A stretch of DNA of 64,000 bases from Streptomyces californicus (GCF_000717645.1 NZ_JNZZ01000025.1:1-64000), one strand, 5' to 3'. Shown: positions 28,201 to 38,500, counted from the first letter of the stretch. A program made the numbers and translations. Notes: generated by a model from the sequence alone, not told the origin.

Positions 28201-28609
28201 GAAGCTGATGGAGGACCACCGCGACGAGGTCGTGGTCATCGCCGCCGGCTACACCCGCGAGATGCGCCGCTTCCTCGACTCCAACCCGGGCCTGGCCTCA
28301 CGGTTCTCGCGCACGGTGGAGTTCGAGAGCTACTCCACGGACGACCTGCTGGAGATCCTCTCCCAGCAGGCCACCGGCTACGGCTACGACTGCGCCCCGG
28401 AGACGACGGCCGCCCTCTACGCGTACGTCGACTCCCTGCCGCGCGACCACTCCTTCGGCAACGCCCGGACGGCCCGCCAGATCCTGGAGGCGATGATGAC
28501 GCGCCAGGCGGGCCGCCTCGGCGCGATGTCCGCCCCCAGCCTGGACGACCTGCGCCTGCTGCTCCCGGACGACCTGCCGCCGGAGGTGGCGGCGGCGGTG
28601 GGCCGGTAG
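25298..28609 (+). CDS. Beta-helix protein fused to two EccA-like AAA+ domains
   Basis: This 1103 aa protein starts at GTG 25298 with AAGAGGAGG 7 nt upstream. Residues 1 to about 530 are parallel right-handed beta-helix repeats (recurring DC.I, G.GV and VRDC.. rungs, as in pectate-lyase-like proteins). They are followed by two CbbX/EccA-type AAA+ domains: Walker [10 protein letters not shown] at 604 and GPPGTGKTT at 882, Walker [10 protein letters not shown] at 664 and LFVDEAYTL at 942. EccA is the cytosolic ATPase of mycobacterial ESX systems; here two copies are joined to a beta-helix that may bind substrates. No signal peptide is seen, so it is probably cytosolic. It is divergent from mycP. 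Confidence 0.9.
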   Translation: MSRQLLRVGSDQPDSFRTIGEALDKARTGAVIRVSPGRYPENLTVRTRVTIVADGEPGSAEICPRRGTAVILVADAVMLTDLTLRGGSEDLPVVDAPRGQVAMDGCTIVGSGWTAVLARESGSVAMRDCQVSNPKGAGVVDSAPTGSVIAGCRISNLGTSGVVIGAEARTTVRDCRILDARANGVLTSDEAQGLVEDCDISGTDKPSIALEGRSGTRVLRTTVHDTSVGVYITSSARPSLENVSVSDTSGPGIMLAVSADPEFLNCRTSRTKGSGLVVSERSRGTFQHCEFDTAAAPAVRVINSSSPTLIGCAVRDCGDANGAVLLEEDSTAEFDELLVSDATGVAVRIRTGADPLLRRVRITSPGGNGVEVAEDGRGRLEHCEIDRAGGSAVRIASGGNPDIRDTVMRAAEDTTVSVGTEGRGTVRDCAIEFASAGGITVDNGGELSVLRVHITDCGAHGVLLANGSRATLTSSQVIGSVGDGIRIDSAEPVTVADCTVRDNRGAGLRQTRLNERLTIEGLNSAGNAVPDAWGDTLPPDVAGGGPEAAKKGPEGPLEELESLVGLAEVKSQVRNLVNLNQLNQRRAQLGMPVAQVSRHLVFSGPPGTGKTTVARLYGGILADLGVLRSGHLVEVSRADLVAQVIGGTAIKTTEAFNEALGGVLFIDEAYTLLSDSKGSGADFGREAVDTLLKLMEDHRDDVAVIAAGYTGEMESFLSSNPGLASRFTRTIDFANYSVDELVTITENMCLGHRYELAPQTREALARHYERMPRDATFGNGRAARKVFEDMVDRQASRFASMKNPAESDLALLLPEDVATDTGAPADDGPGSEELLAQLHSMIGLTAVKNEVTALVNLLTATKQRKAAGLPTPKISNHLIFSGPPGTGKTTIARLYADLLRSLGVLPKGQLVEVARADLVGRYVGHTAQLTKDAFERALGGVLFVDEAYTLTPEGATSDFGREAVDTLLKLMEDHRDEVVVIAAGYTREMRRFLDSNPGLASRFSRTVEFESYSTDDLLEILSQQATGYGYDCAPETTAALYAYVDSLPRDHSFGNARTARQILEAMMTRQAGRLGAMSAPSLDDLRLLLPDDLPPEVAAAVGR

Positions 28610-28623
28610 CCTGCCGCGGCCCA

Positions 28624-28681
28624 GGGCGGGGCGGCCCGCGAGGAAGAAGACGACCGGGCCCCGGCCGCAGGCCCGAGAATC
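28624..28681. repeat. Dispersed repeat, copy 1
   Basis: A stretch starting GGGCGGGGCGGC and continuing with GAAGAAG, GACCGGGCCC and a final GAATC matches a second copy at 31743-31800 with few gaps. This copy follows the stop of the beta-helix/AAA gene. The two copies bracket the kinase gene and most of the small-gene island. Confidence 0.6.
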
Positions 28682-28719
28682 GGGGTGACCATGTCGAGCT
28701 GGTCCGACACACTGGCTCG

Positions 28720-29502
28720 ATGCGGCGCGATGATGAGCAGCCTTTGTCCGGTGGCAACGTCAGTGAGGGGGTCGTCCGCGTCGGGGACACCGTTCGCCGC
28801 CCGGCCGGACCATGGACTCCGGCTGTGCACGCCCTGCTCGCCCACCTGAACGATGTGGGATTCGGCGCGGCACCTCGTCCGCTCGGCATCGATGATCAGG
28901 GGCGTGAGGTCCTGACCTTCATGCCGGGAGAGGTGGTCTGGCCCGACCGGTTCTCTCTGGTCGATCCCGCTCGGCAACTCGCCCGCGTCGCACGGCTGAT
29001 CCGGGACTTCCACGATGCCGCGCAGGACTTCACGCCGCCTTCCGATGCGCGATGGCAGATCTCGATCCCCGCTGAGGGCGATGGCATCATCGCTCATAAC
29101 GACCTGGCCCCCTGGAATCTCGTGGTCGCAGACGAGACCCGGTGGGCGTTCATCGACTGGGACGGTGCAGCTCCCGGCTCGCGCCTGTGGGATGTCGCCT
29201 ACGCCATTCACGGGTTCATCCCGCTGTCCGCGCATCCGGACTGGCAGCGCTCGGACGCACCGGGCCGGCTCCGGGTCTTCGCCGACGCCTACGGTCTCGA
29301 TGAGTCCGAACGTCGTCGGTTGGTGCCCATGTTGGGGCGCCGTACGCGTTCCATGCACGACTTCCTGCGAGACCGGGCAGCACAAGGTGTCCAGCCCTGG
29401 GAAAGGCTGTGGGCCGAAGGCCACGGTGACGCCTGGCGAAACGACGCCGAATACACCGAGCAACGCGAAGACCAGTGGGTGCGCGCTCTGCTCGCGGGGT
29501 GA
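28720..29502 (+). CDS. Aminoglycoside phosphotransferase (APH)-like kinase
   Basis: This 260 aa protein has the choline/aminoglycoside kinase signature: the catalytic loop IIAHNDLAPWNLVV (His-Asn-Asp...Asn) and the metal-binding FIDWDGAAPGSRLWDVAY. The N-lobe is short but contains the hinge-like ..VLTFMPGEV. The substrate is not deducible; these kinases act on antibiotics, sugars or other small molecules. Start is at ATG 28720 after a stretch without a strong ribosome site. Its codon use looks less GC-extreme than the ESX genes and it borders the accessory island, so acquisition is possible. Confidence 0.85.
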   Translation: MRRDDEQPLSGGNVSEGVVRVGDTVRRPAGPWTPAVHALLAHLNDVGFGAAPRPLGIDDQGREVLTFMPGEVVWPDRFSLVDPARQLARVARLIRDFHDAAQDFTPPSDARWQISIPAEGDGIIAHNDLAPWNLVVADETRWAFIDWDGAAPGSRLWDVAYAIHGFIPLSAHPDWQRSDAPGRLRVFADAYGLDESERRRLVPMLGRRTRSMHDFLRDRAAQGVQPWERLWAEGHGDAWRNDAEYTEQREDQWVRALLAG

Positions 29503-29653
29503 GCCTGTTCGTCAGGGTCTGAGGTCGGCATCGGGCCTCGGCGCCAGGAACAAGCGCCGGGCGCCCCGCTACGCCGTCGGCAGAACCGTCAGACGCCAGA
29601 GACCCTCAAGTCCATCGGCAAGCCCGGAAGATCTTGGCAGGTGAAGGACAAGC

Positions 29654-30180
29654 TCATCCGGTGAAGAAGACCCCGATCCAGCCCGCCGCCAGCACCACTG
29701 ACGCCGTGACGGGAATGATCCACCGGTGGGCGACCGGACGGTACGTACGACGGCCCTCGCCCCGCTTGCCCGCCCGCTTCGGAGCCGCGTTCGCCTGTCC
29801 CGCCGACCTCGCCCTCAGCGCGTCGGCCGCGGACAGCAGCCCGAAAGCGGGAAAGGCGGAGAGGGAGAGAGTGAGAACGGCATCGAACGAGACACCGAAG
29901 ACGTAGTCGAGGAGCATTCCCGATACGATTCCGAAGGCCGCGAGGAAGGCCCAGTGAGCCACCGAGAGAGAGTATATGCCGTAAGCCTCTTCCGGGTCAC
30001 ACTTCCCCCGCTGGGCCTGGCGAATCCAAGCGGTCAAATCAGCTTGAAAGCTCGCCAAATTCCTTCCCTTACGAGAATTCTTGAGAACGGATCGGTACAG
30101 AATCTGACCGAAGGCGATGGGCACCTCTCCGCCGCCCCGACGTATCGGTCGAACGCTTTCCTGGTGTCCTGGCTAGGCAT
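29654..30180 (-). pseudogene. Frameshifted copy of the putative RHS immunity gene
   Basis: The frame from ATG 30180 (AGAGGAAGG upstream) gives MPSQDTRKAFDRYVGAAE, then shifts. Compared with the intact copy at 31886-32413, one base is missing near 30124-30131. The rest continues in another frame from GTG 30124 as 156 codons (MPIAFGQILYRSVLKN...). By hand count, 23 of those 156 residues differ from copy 2. The protein has hydrophobic segments in HWAFLAAFGIVSGMLLDY, VLTLSLSAFPAFGLL and WIIPVTASVVLAAGWIGVFF, so it is a small membrane protein. Expression from the internal GTG is possible, but no spaced ribosome site precedes it. Confidence 0.75.
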
Positions 30181-30245
30181 CGACCTGCCTTCCTCTCGCG
30201 GTTTCCGGTCACCCCGCAGGCAGGAGCGACCTCCTCGAAGAATCC

Positions 30246-30793
30246 TCAAGGAAGAAGCATCCAGACGAAAGCCGACAACAGTGGGACGACGAGCGTGTCG
30301 AACCAGCCGTAGCGAAGCATTCTGGTCGCCGGAATCGCCGCATCCGCGTCCATGGAATCGGGGGCCCGAAGCACTGCATGCCTGAGATCCCGCCGCGCCC
30401 TGTTCGCCCTCTTGCCGTCGAAGATGGAGCGCGTCATGGACCACGGCACCACCACCCCTATTCCATCCAGTTCGAATGCGCCGCCCCTGCCCTCCCTGCC
30501 GAGCAGGCGCACTTTATCCAGCCCTGCACGGTGCACGAAGAAGGGATCGCACACTTTCACTTCGACATCATCCCATTCTACCGACGGCGTGATGCCGATT
30601 CGAATGAGAACCCAAATGGCCCCGCATGGCAGGGACAGGGCGAGGGATGCCTCCCAGGCGTCCCTCGGCGCACCGGAATCGAAGAAGAGGAAATAGATGG
30701 CGACAGCCGCCATGACCGCCACCAGGACGATGGAAGCTGGGCGGCCGCCCCGAGAGCCGCCACGAGGAAGAGCACGCTGTTTCGATAACGCAT
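30246..30793 (-). pseudogene. Membrane protein gene, probably frameshifted near its 5' end
   Basis: From ATG 30793 (AGAAAGG upstream) the frame reads MRYRNSVLFLVAALGAAAQ, then becomes non-hydrophobic. From about 30740 the -/+1 frame takes over with SIVLVAVMAAVAIYFLFF and runs to the stop at 30246. That part has a second hydrophobic pair, a soluble central part (EWDDVEVKVCDPFF...FELDGIGVVVPW) reminiscent of bacterial PH-like domains, and a C-terminal hydrophobic end (LVVPLLSAFVWMLL). A start at GTG 30722 would be inside the hydrophobic helix and lacks a ribosome site, which argues for a frameshift in a once-intact gene. A sequencing error would look the same. Confidence 0.55.
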
Positions 30794-30850
30794 GTCTGCC
30801 TTTCTACGTCGTTGGGAGAGGAGGGAGATTCGAAGACAGCCACCATCCAC

Positions 30851-30921
30851 AGGGACGTCAGTTTGCAGTCATCACGCCCTCCTTGCTCGATCAGGCGCTT
30901 GCCGGAACAACTGCCGGAATA
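30851..30921 (-). repeat. Decayed duplicate of the 65-codon gene 5' region
   Basis: This stretch matches 31521-31590: both contain AGGGACGTCAGTTTG, a TTGCTC... patch and GCCGGAA(C/T)AACTGCCGG. In the other copy this is the leader and first codons of the 65-codon gene. Here one base is missing after the ATG, so the frame reaches TGA after four codons. It is a remnant of a duplicated small gene. Confidence 0.6.
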
Positions 30922-31014
30922 TCACCATGCCGGATGACTTGATCATTACCTTCGAAGCCCGACTCTCCGCAACACTCCAGAAACTCAGCCGACCCGAGTT
31001 ATTTCACGTTTGAT

Positions 31015-31197
31015 TCACTTCCGTAGTCGGCTCGCCGTCATCAACGCACCGAACAGCGCCACGCCGAAAACGACTGCCCCCTTGTGCGAGGAATATTCAG
31101 AAATCACACCGGTGGAAATCAGAGCGAAGAGCAGGGTCACCCCGACACCGCACCAGACAAGTGTCCACAGTGACAGCTTTAGGTAGAAATGAAGCAT
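31015..31197 (-). CDS. Small two-helix membrane protein (60 aa)
   Basis: The protein begins MLHFYLKLSLWTLVWCGVGV, continues as a first hydrophobic helix to about residue 31, and has a second helix (VVFGVALFGALM) followed by a basic end (TASRLRK). GAGG lies 8 nt before ATG 31197; a GTG three codons earlier is less well placed. It lies in the minus-strand series of small genes downstream of the RHS toxin. No family is recognised; an orphan immunity protein is one possibility. Confidence 0.5.
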   Translation of the reverse strand: MLHFYLKLSLWTLVWCGVGVTLLFALISTGVISEYSSHKGAVVFGVALFGALMTASRLRK

Positions 31198-31345
31198 GCA
31201 CTGCACCTCGCATCCGTGGAGTGCACAGCGAGTGCGTCACTCACGTTGATTTCGCAGCTCATTTGCCGCCTCTGATCAGGTCGAGGCTAGGTAGGGAATG
31301 GCCAAGCAGCCGACCGCCGAGGGCGGCTCGGCGTGTTCACTGGCC

Positions 31346-31543
31346 TTACCTCGACTCTCCTGGCGCCCGCCGCCTTCTCCGGCCATCTCGGATTTCCCTG
31401 GCAGCGCCCACCGAGATGGCCAGCGCCAGGACGATCTCAAGTGCGCCCCAGACCGGCCGCCATCCGGTCTGCTGAAATCGGTCCACCCCACTGACAATCA
31501 TGAACGGGACGAAAAAGAGAAGGGACGTCAGTTTGTACCTCAT
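31346..31543 (-). CDS. Small membrane protein (65 aa) in the RHS island
   Basis: The protein is MRYKLTSLLFFVPFMIVSGV..., with a second hydrophobic segment (WGALEIVLALAISVGAAREI) and a very basic C-terminus (RDGRRRRRAPGESR). AAGGAAGG precedes ATG 31543 with good spacing. The first residues resemble the MRYRNSVLFLV start of the gene at 30793, and its 5' region is duplicated at 30851-30921, so the genes of this island share ancestry. Function is unknown; a membrane immunity protein is inferred from position only. Confidence 0.55.
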   Translation of the reverse strand: MRYKLTSLLFFVPFMIVSGVDRFQQTGWRPVWGALEIVLALAISVGAAREIRDGRRRRRAPGESR

Positions 31544-31885
31544 CTTGCCTTCCTTGCTCTACCGGGCGTATGCCGGAATAACTGCCGGAGCCTGCCGAGC
31601 CCGCCAGATCCTGCGCGGACGGGCGCGTGGTACGGCGTCCGCCCGATGAGTCAGGGCAGGCTCCGAGGCATCGAGCAGGGCGGCGGGCCGCACTGCTCGG
31701 AGGCTCGAGGTGGCGGCGGGACGGAAGCCCGCCGCCGTTCCCGGGCGGGGCGGCACACGAAGAAGGAACCGACCGGGCCCAGCCTCAAGCCCGGGAATCC
31801 TGGGCCGGGCCGCACCGGTCTTCTCGCTGAGCGGGCAGCCGGATCCTCACGGACGGGCGATGACGGCAAGGACGCCGTTGCGGGT
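31544..31885. other. Intergenic stretch with repeat elements
   Basis: This 342-bp space between two minus-strand small genes includes the leader shared with 30851-30921 (to about 31590) and copy 2 of the dispersed GGGCGGGGCGGC repeat (31743-31800). I see no convincing coding sequence. Confidence 0.6.
31743..31800. repeat. Dispersed repeat, copy 2
   Basis: Same element as at 28624-28681 and in the same orientation: GGGCGGGGCGGC, GAAGAAGG, GACCGGGCCC, then CCCGGGAATC. It lies between the 65-codon gene and the intact putative immunity gene. Confidence 0.6.
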
Positions 31886-32413
31886 TCATCCAGCGAAGAG
31901 AACGCTGGCCCAGCCCGCCGCCAGCACCACTGACGCCGTGACGGGAATGATCCACCGGTGGCCGATCGGACGGTACGTACGACGGCCCTCGCCCCGCTTG
32001 CCCGCCCTCTTCGGAGCCGCGTCCGCCTTTCCCGCCGACCTCGCCCTCACTGCGTCGGCCGCGGACAGCAGGCCAAAAGCGGGAAAGACGGAGAGGGACA
32101 AGGTGAGAACGGCATCGAACGAGACACCGAAGAGGTAGTCGAGGAGCATTCCCGTCATGATTCCGAAGGCTGCCAGAAAGGCCCAGTGAGCCGCCGAAAG
32201 GGAAAATATGTCACGGGCCTCCTCTGCGTCACACTCCCCCCGCTGGGCTTGGCGAATCCAGGCGGTCAAATCAGCTTGGAAGCTCGCCGATTCCTTTCCC
32301 TTACGAGAATTCTTGAGAACGGATCGGTACAGAATCTGACCGAAGGTGATGGGCATCGCCTCCGCCGCCCCGACGTATCGGTCGAACGTCTTCCTGGTGT
32401 CCTTGCCGGGCAT
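31886..32413 (-). CDS. Putative membrane immunity protein next to the RHS toxin
   Basis: This 175 aa protein has a soluble N-terminus (MPGKDTRKTFDRYVGAAEAM), a helical region ending AWIRQAQRGECDAEEA, two adjacent hydrophobic segments (HWAFLAAFGIMTGMLLDYLF; VLTLSLSVFPAFGLL), a basic loop (PKRAGKRGEGRRTYRP) and a last membrane helix (WIIPVTASVVLAAGWASVLFAG). AGAGGAAAG precedes the ATG. It is the first gene downstream of the RHS toxin on the same strand, separated from it by a strong terminator, and has a frameshifted paralogue at 29654-30180. Placement and size fit an immunity protein; the family is not recognised. Confidence 0.7.
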   Translation of the reverse strand: MPGKDTRKTFDRYVGAAEAMPITFGQILYRSVLKNSRKGKESASFQADLTAWIRQAQRGECDAEEARDIFSLSAAHWAFLAAFGIMTGMLLDYLFGVSFDAVLTLSLSVFPAFGLLSAADAVRARSAGKADAAPKRAGKRGEGRRTYRPIGHRWIIPVTASVVLAAGWASVLFAG

Positions 32414-32458
32414 CGATCTGCTTTCCTCTCGCGGTTTCCGGTTGCCTCGCGGGCAGGA

Positions 32459-32490
32459 GCGCCCTCCCCGCAGGTGTGCGGGGAGGGCGC
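32459..32490 (-). terminator. Strong hairpin after the RHS toxin gene
   Basis: GCGCCCTCCCCGCA and TGCGGGGAGGGCGC form a perfect 14-bp stem with a GGTG loop, 37 nt beyond the RHS stop. No T-run follows, as is usual in Streptomyces. It separates the toxin from the putative immunity gene. Confidence 0.75.
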
Positions 32491-32526
32491 GTTGCCGTCC
32501 GACTTTCGATGACTATCGCCCGTTGT

Positions 32527-35500
32527 CTAGCGTCGGCGACTACGCCAGGAGCTGTACTCCCCGTAGATGCTGCGACCGGCCACGGCACCTCCATAGTAGA
32601 AGTCCACCCGGTTGACGCGCCGCGCGGTCCTGCCGTATCCGTTTGCCTTCTTCTTCGCCTTGCTCCTGTACCTCTTGTTCTTGGTACCGGAGTTCCGGAC
32701 GCCCTTCGGGTATCTCTTCGGGATGGCCTTCACCGAGCGGGCGTGCCTGAGTGAGGCCAGCCGGCCGGCGCCCCAGGTGAATGCCGTGAGGCCACCGATG
32801 ACCGCCTCGCGCCGCTTGCCCTTTCTCCAGTCGTGTGCGGCGATGCCCAGGCTGATGGCCGCCGAGGCCCCCGCGCAGACGGCGCAGCCGAACATGCCGG
32901 CGACCGCCAACCCCGTGCTCGCTCGTCCCAGCCACTTCTTCCAGCCGAACCGGCCATCGAGGTCGTAGCAGTTGATGGGGTCGGCCGTGCAGTACTCGTA
33001 GGCGTTGGCGTTGCCGCCGTGGACGGGGTCCATGGACAGGAACCGGCCGGTGGCCGGGTTGTAGAGGCGGACGCCCATGAGGGTGAGGCCGGTGAGGGTC
33101 TCGGTGGAGCGCTGCTTGGCGCCGAGCCAGGCGTAGCGGGTGGCTTCCTGTCCGGCGCGGGGGTTGCCGTACTCGTCGGAGTCGAGGACGACGGGCGCCT
33201 GGCCCGCGGTCAGCGGGAGCTGGAGGGCGACGTCGCCGTGGATGGTGGTGAGTTGGAGGACGGTGTCACCCGTCTTGGACGTGGTGGCGGCGAGGTCCCC
33301 GGAGGCGGAGTCGACGTTGCGGGTCAGGGCGCCCGACGCGGTGTCCTCGGTGATCCAGCGGGGGTTGTCGCCGTCGCTGTCGTAGTGGTTGGTCTTCGAC
33401 GCGGTCTGGGTCCAGGTGGAGCCGCTGCCGGTCTCGGTCTTCCAGGAGCGGAAGCGCAGGTTGGCGTCGAGCTGCCAGGTCTGGCGCTTGCCGTTCGCGG
33501 TCTGCTGGTGCGCGAGGTCGTTGGCGTAGTAGCCGATCGTCCCGTTGCCCGGGACGGTCGTGGTGCGGCCGAACGCGTCGTAGACGTGACCGCTGTCGAC
33601 GAGGCGGTCGGCGCTGTCGTAGGTGTGGTTGGTGGTGGTCCCTCCGGTGGTGGGGCAGTCGGAGCCGGGGGTGCCGGTCGCCGTGGTGAGGGACTTGCGG
33701 TTGGTGCGCGCGTCGAAGGTGTAGGCGCGGCGGGTGCAGACGGTGTCGGCGGTGTCCTCGACGGTGGTGAGGCGGCCGATCGCGTCGTAGCGGTAGGTCT
33801 GGTCGGACCAGCCCGCGTGGGAGGCGACCTGTCCGTGGATGGACTCGGTCACGGTGTCGGAGTAGACGATCGTGCCGTCACTGTCGCGGGTGTAGGTGCG
33901 GTCGGTGGCGGACCCCGTGGTGTCCTCGGTCTGGGTGAGGGTGTAGCCGCCGGGCAGCTTCTCCGAGCTGACCGATCCGTCCGCGTCGTACGTGGCCTGG
34001 AAGGTTCCAGCGACGGAGTCGGTGGTCTTCGTGGCCAGGCCGCGCGGCTCGGCGGTGTGGTCGTAGGTGTGGGTGACGGTCGAGGGGGCGTTGTCGGTGA
34101 CCTTGACCGGGCGGTCGAGGAGGTCGTACTCGGTCGTGGTCACACCGCCGTCGGCGTCGGTGTAGGACACCTGGCGGCCGAGCTTGTCGAACACCTTGGT
34201 GACGGTGCCGCCGGTCGGCGAGACCGTCTTGACGGCCCGGCCGGTGGCGGGGTCGTACTCGGTGGTGGTCTCGGGGACCGCCTGGCCCGTACCGCCGGTG
34301 ATCGCGACCTTCGTCTGACGGCCGGAGTTGTCGTACGTGGTCGTCGTGGTGCGGGTGACCCCGTTCGCCGTCTCCGTCACCTTGGCCGGGTTGCCCCACC
34401 CGTCGTACTCGGTGGTGGTGGTCGGCAGGGCGGCCGGGTTGCTGCCACCGCCGGTGATGGCGCCGGCGGGCCCGGTGGAGCAGACCAGGTCGGCCCACTC
34501 CGGGCGGCCCTGGCAGGTGCCGGTGCCGGTGGCGGACCAGTACGTCGTCACCCGGGTCGCGGCGTCGCTGCCGGTCGCCCCGGGCAGGAGCTGCTTGGTG
34601 ACCCGCCCCTGGGCGTCGTACTCGGTGGTCTCGGTGATCGCGAGACCACCCGGGGCCTTGACCGTCTTCGTCGGCAGGCCCTTGGCCCAGTCGTAGACCG
34701 TCTCCGTGATCCGGGCCTCACCGAGCACGGTCGGGTGCTCGCGGACCTGGGCGCCGGTGGTGGTCTTCGTGATCTGGTCGCGGACCTTGGCGGTGCCGTC
34801 CGTGGGGCGCCCGGCGTCGAACTCGTTGACCGTCCAGGTGCGGGCCGTCACCGGCGTTCCGGACGGGACGAGGGTGGTGGTGCCGGACTTGAGGTCGGCG
34901 GTGAGGTCGATCCGGCGCAGCGGCCCGAACTCCTCCAGCTCCCGGGTGCCCTTCTCGTCGTACACGGACTTGGTCGCCAGCAGGTCGGCCCGCTCCGCGA
35001 CGGTGAGCCGGTCGATCCCGAGATCGGCCTGTACCGCCCGGTCGGCGGCGGTGATGCCCCGGGCGACGGCCAGGTTGGCCGCCGACAGTTCGCGGACGGT
35101 GTTGCCGAAGCGGTCGTACTCGGTGGTCGCCGTGTGGCCGCCGGGAGACACGGTGTTGACCGTGCGGCCCGAGACACCCATGTAGGTGAGGTCGGCGCGC
35201 TTGTAGGAGGCGCTGGTCAGCACGGAGCCCGTGGCGGAGGCCGGCACGGAGTCGGCCGGGAAGACGGCGGTCGCGTCGGTCGGGGCGTCGAGCTGCCCCC
35301 ATGCCTTCACGTCGGCGGCGCCCATCTTGTACGGGGCGGTGGTGCCGGTCAGCGGTACGTCGTAGACCACGCTGGTGGCGGCCGTACCGGATTCCGTGCC
35401 CGTCGTGCCCTGCTGGAGCCCCGAGCGGGACGCCTTCAGGAGCATGCCCTCACCGGCGGTGGCGGCGTTGCCCGCCTTGCCGTAGGTGAAGGTCCAGGGC

Positions 35501-38500
35501 AGCTCGCCCGCCGGGGTCAGACCGGTGACCCGGCCCGCGCTGTCATAGGCGTACTCCGTCTTCAGCGACGGGGTGATCTGCGGGTCCCACGTCTGGCGCA
35601 GGCGGCCGGAGTTGTCGTACGCGTACGACTGCACGGCCTTGGAGGTCGCGGCGGCGGCGCCGGGCTGGGTGGACCACTGGCGGATCTCCTTCACCCGGCC
35701 GGCGAAGTCGCCGAAGGCGGAGGCGGTGGCCGTGGTGCCGGTGGCGTAGACGAACTCCAGCACGCGGCAGCCCTTGGTGGCCGGGGTGGCCGTGCACGCG
35801 GCCGTGGTCGCGGCGGAGGTGGGGGCGATGATCCGCTTGGGCCGGGCGAGCTTCTTGCCGTCCACGGTGACCGTCTCGGAGACGATGGTGGTGGCGGTGT
35901 TGGCCAGTCCGTCCAGCAGGGTGCTGGAGACCTGCCAGGTGGGCACGCCCGGGTCGGGCTTGGTGAACTCGGTGACGGTTCCCTCGGTGTCGGACAGGGT
36001 GAAGGAACCGGTCACGCTGCCGGTGAGGGTCAGGTCCTCGGCTCCCGGCTCCGGGATCCACCCGTTCTTCGCCGCGTTCGCGGTGAAGAACAGTTCCTCG
36101 CCCTCGGCGTCGACGACCGTGACCGCCGTGTCCGAGACCCTGTGGAGCTGGACGTAGTCCGATTCGGTCAGCTCGGCGGCGGTGCCCGAGACCCACTCCT
36201 TGCCGAAGATCGCGACCTGGCCCTCCTGCTGCGCTCCCTTGTCGGGGATCCGCGAGGAGGCCGTGCGCGAGACCGACAGGTCGAAGCCGGAGGCGTCGGT
36301 GGCGGAGAGGGAGTAGTCGCCGGTGAGCAGATTGACCGAACCGGGTCCCGCCTCGCTGGTGGCGGCGCCGGAGGCGTTGCGGTCGACGATGACGGTGAGC
36401 GGTTCCGTGGCTCCGGTGGTGTTGTTGGGGCCGGTGAGGTCGGCCTTGAGCTGGACGGTGCCGTCGGGGTCGACGGTGTCGGTGGCGTTCCAGACCAGCG
36501 GGGCGTTCCTGCCGCCGGTCATCGGGACGGGCCACGCGGTCAGCGGGGTGCCGTTGGAGGTGACCTGTCCGGCGGGGATGCGGACCCAGGGGTCGGCTTC
36601 GGAGCGGCGCCAGGAGAAGGCGACCGCGTTGTACTTGGCGGCCTCCGCCTCGGCCACCAGCGGCAGCCGGCGTGCGGTGCGTTCGCCCTCGGAGGGCTGG
36701 ATGAACCCGCCGGGTCCGGCGTGGAAGGTGTAGTCGATGGCCTCGGACTTGTTGTCGGCCTTGTCGACGGCCCGGACCTGGAGGGTGTGGGTGCCGTCCT
36801 TGGGCGGGGCGACGCTGATCGCTCTCGCGGTGGCGGTTCCCCCGGTGCCGACCTTGGTCCAGGTCAGGCCGTCCAGCGACCATTCCAGCCAGTTGTGGTC
36901 ACTGCCGGAGGGCGGGGTGACGGTGAACGTGCCGGCCTGGCCCGCTCCCTTGACCCACTTGTCCGCCGGGTAGTCGGTCGAGACGATCTTCGCGGGCGCG
37001 GAGGGGGCGGTGGTGTCGACGGTGAAGGTCTTCCACGGCGACCAGCCCAGGTTGTAGTGCGTGCCGTCGTAGGGGCTGCTGCGGAACTTGTACGTCTTGC
37101 CGTTGGCCAGCACCCCGGCCGGGACGGTCACCGGAGCGGGCTGCCCGGAGGGGACGAATCCGGAGCGCAGGACGTCGCCGACCTGCGTGTCGGTGGCGTT
37201 GTCGAAGATCTGGTAGGCGCCCTGGATCTTGTCGCCGTTGGGGTCGACGAAGGTGTCGCGCAGGGTGGGGCGCACGGTGTTGACCATGTAGGCGCCGCCG
37301 TAGGAGAAGAACGGCGGGCCGGCCTCCTGCTTGGTGCCGGTGCGCGGCCGGTAGTTGTACGTGACCGACAGCTTCGGCGGGTTCTTCGCGGCGTTGGCGG
37401 AGTTGACGCGCTTCCACTGGGCGACGGTGGTCTCGCTCTTGGCGCGGATGCCCAGGTGGCCGCGGGTGGTCTTGGCGGAGGCCCATTCCTGGGCGAGCGT
37501 GGTCACATTCGCGTTGATCCAGCCGTCCGGCTGCGCGGTGCAGGCGGCGTTGCCGCGGGTCTCGGTGGACTCGGCCTTCATGGCGGTCATCGTCGGCCGG
37601 TTGGTCCACCGGCTGGCCGTCGTCGCGGCGGGCGAGGACCAGACCTGCCACGGCTGGGCGGCGCAGGTGGTGTTGGCGGAGTGGAAGTTCCACAGGCTCA
37701 GCTTGGCGCTGGTGACCAGGGCGTCGGCGATCGGTGCGGTGTTCCAGGTGATGAAGGACTGCGCCGTGCGGGGGGTGCCGTTCGCGTTCGTGGTGCCGGG
37801 GTTGCCGAAGTCGAGTTCGACGTCGGTGGACCAGTCGCGGGTCTCACCCTGCTGGACGTAGGTGTCGAAGACATTGGACAGCGAGGAGGTCGACGGGTCG
37901 ACCGTGACCGGGTACGTCGTCTCCGGGTCGGCGAGGAACTTCGCGTCCGGGGTGACGACCAGGTCGACGGCGTCCTCGCGTTCCACCACCTTCATCGCCA
38001 CCGGCACCCGGCGGGTGTGCTCGCCGGAGACCTCGTCGACGGTGGAGTCCCACATCACCGGTGCGGGCATCACGGCCCGCTTCTTGTTCTTGCCGTCGGT
38101 GAACAGGACGCTGCCGTCGGGCTGTTCCTTCGCCGTCAGGCCCTCGGCCTTCAGCGGCAGGGTGTAGGTGTAGCCCTCGGCGGGCCGCTTCTTGATCTCG
38201 ACGTACTGCTCGAAGCCGGTACGGGTCGCCTCGACGATCACGTCCGCGCCGGGCAGGGCCTCGGGGTAGGTGGCGCGGGTGCCGTCCAGTTCGGGGGCGG
38301 GCAGGCCGCCCTGCCACTGGAGGGTGATGCGCTCGTCGCCCTCGCCGAGGGTCACCAGGTCGCGGGCGGGGGCCCGCTCCGCCTCGGCCAGCGAGCGCGG
38401 CAGCCTGCCGCCCCGGCCCGCGAGGCTCAGTCCGTTCGGGTGGGCCTTGGCCTCGACGCCTTCGGCGGTCTCCCGCAGTTCGACGTCGACATCGGTCCAG

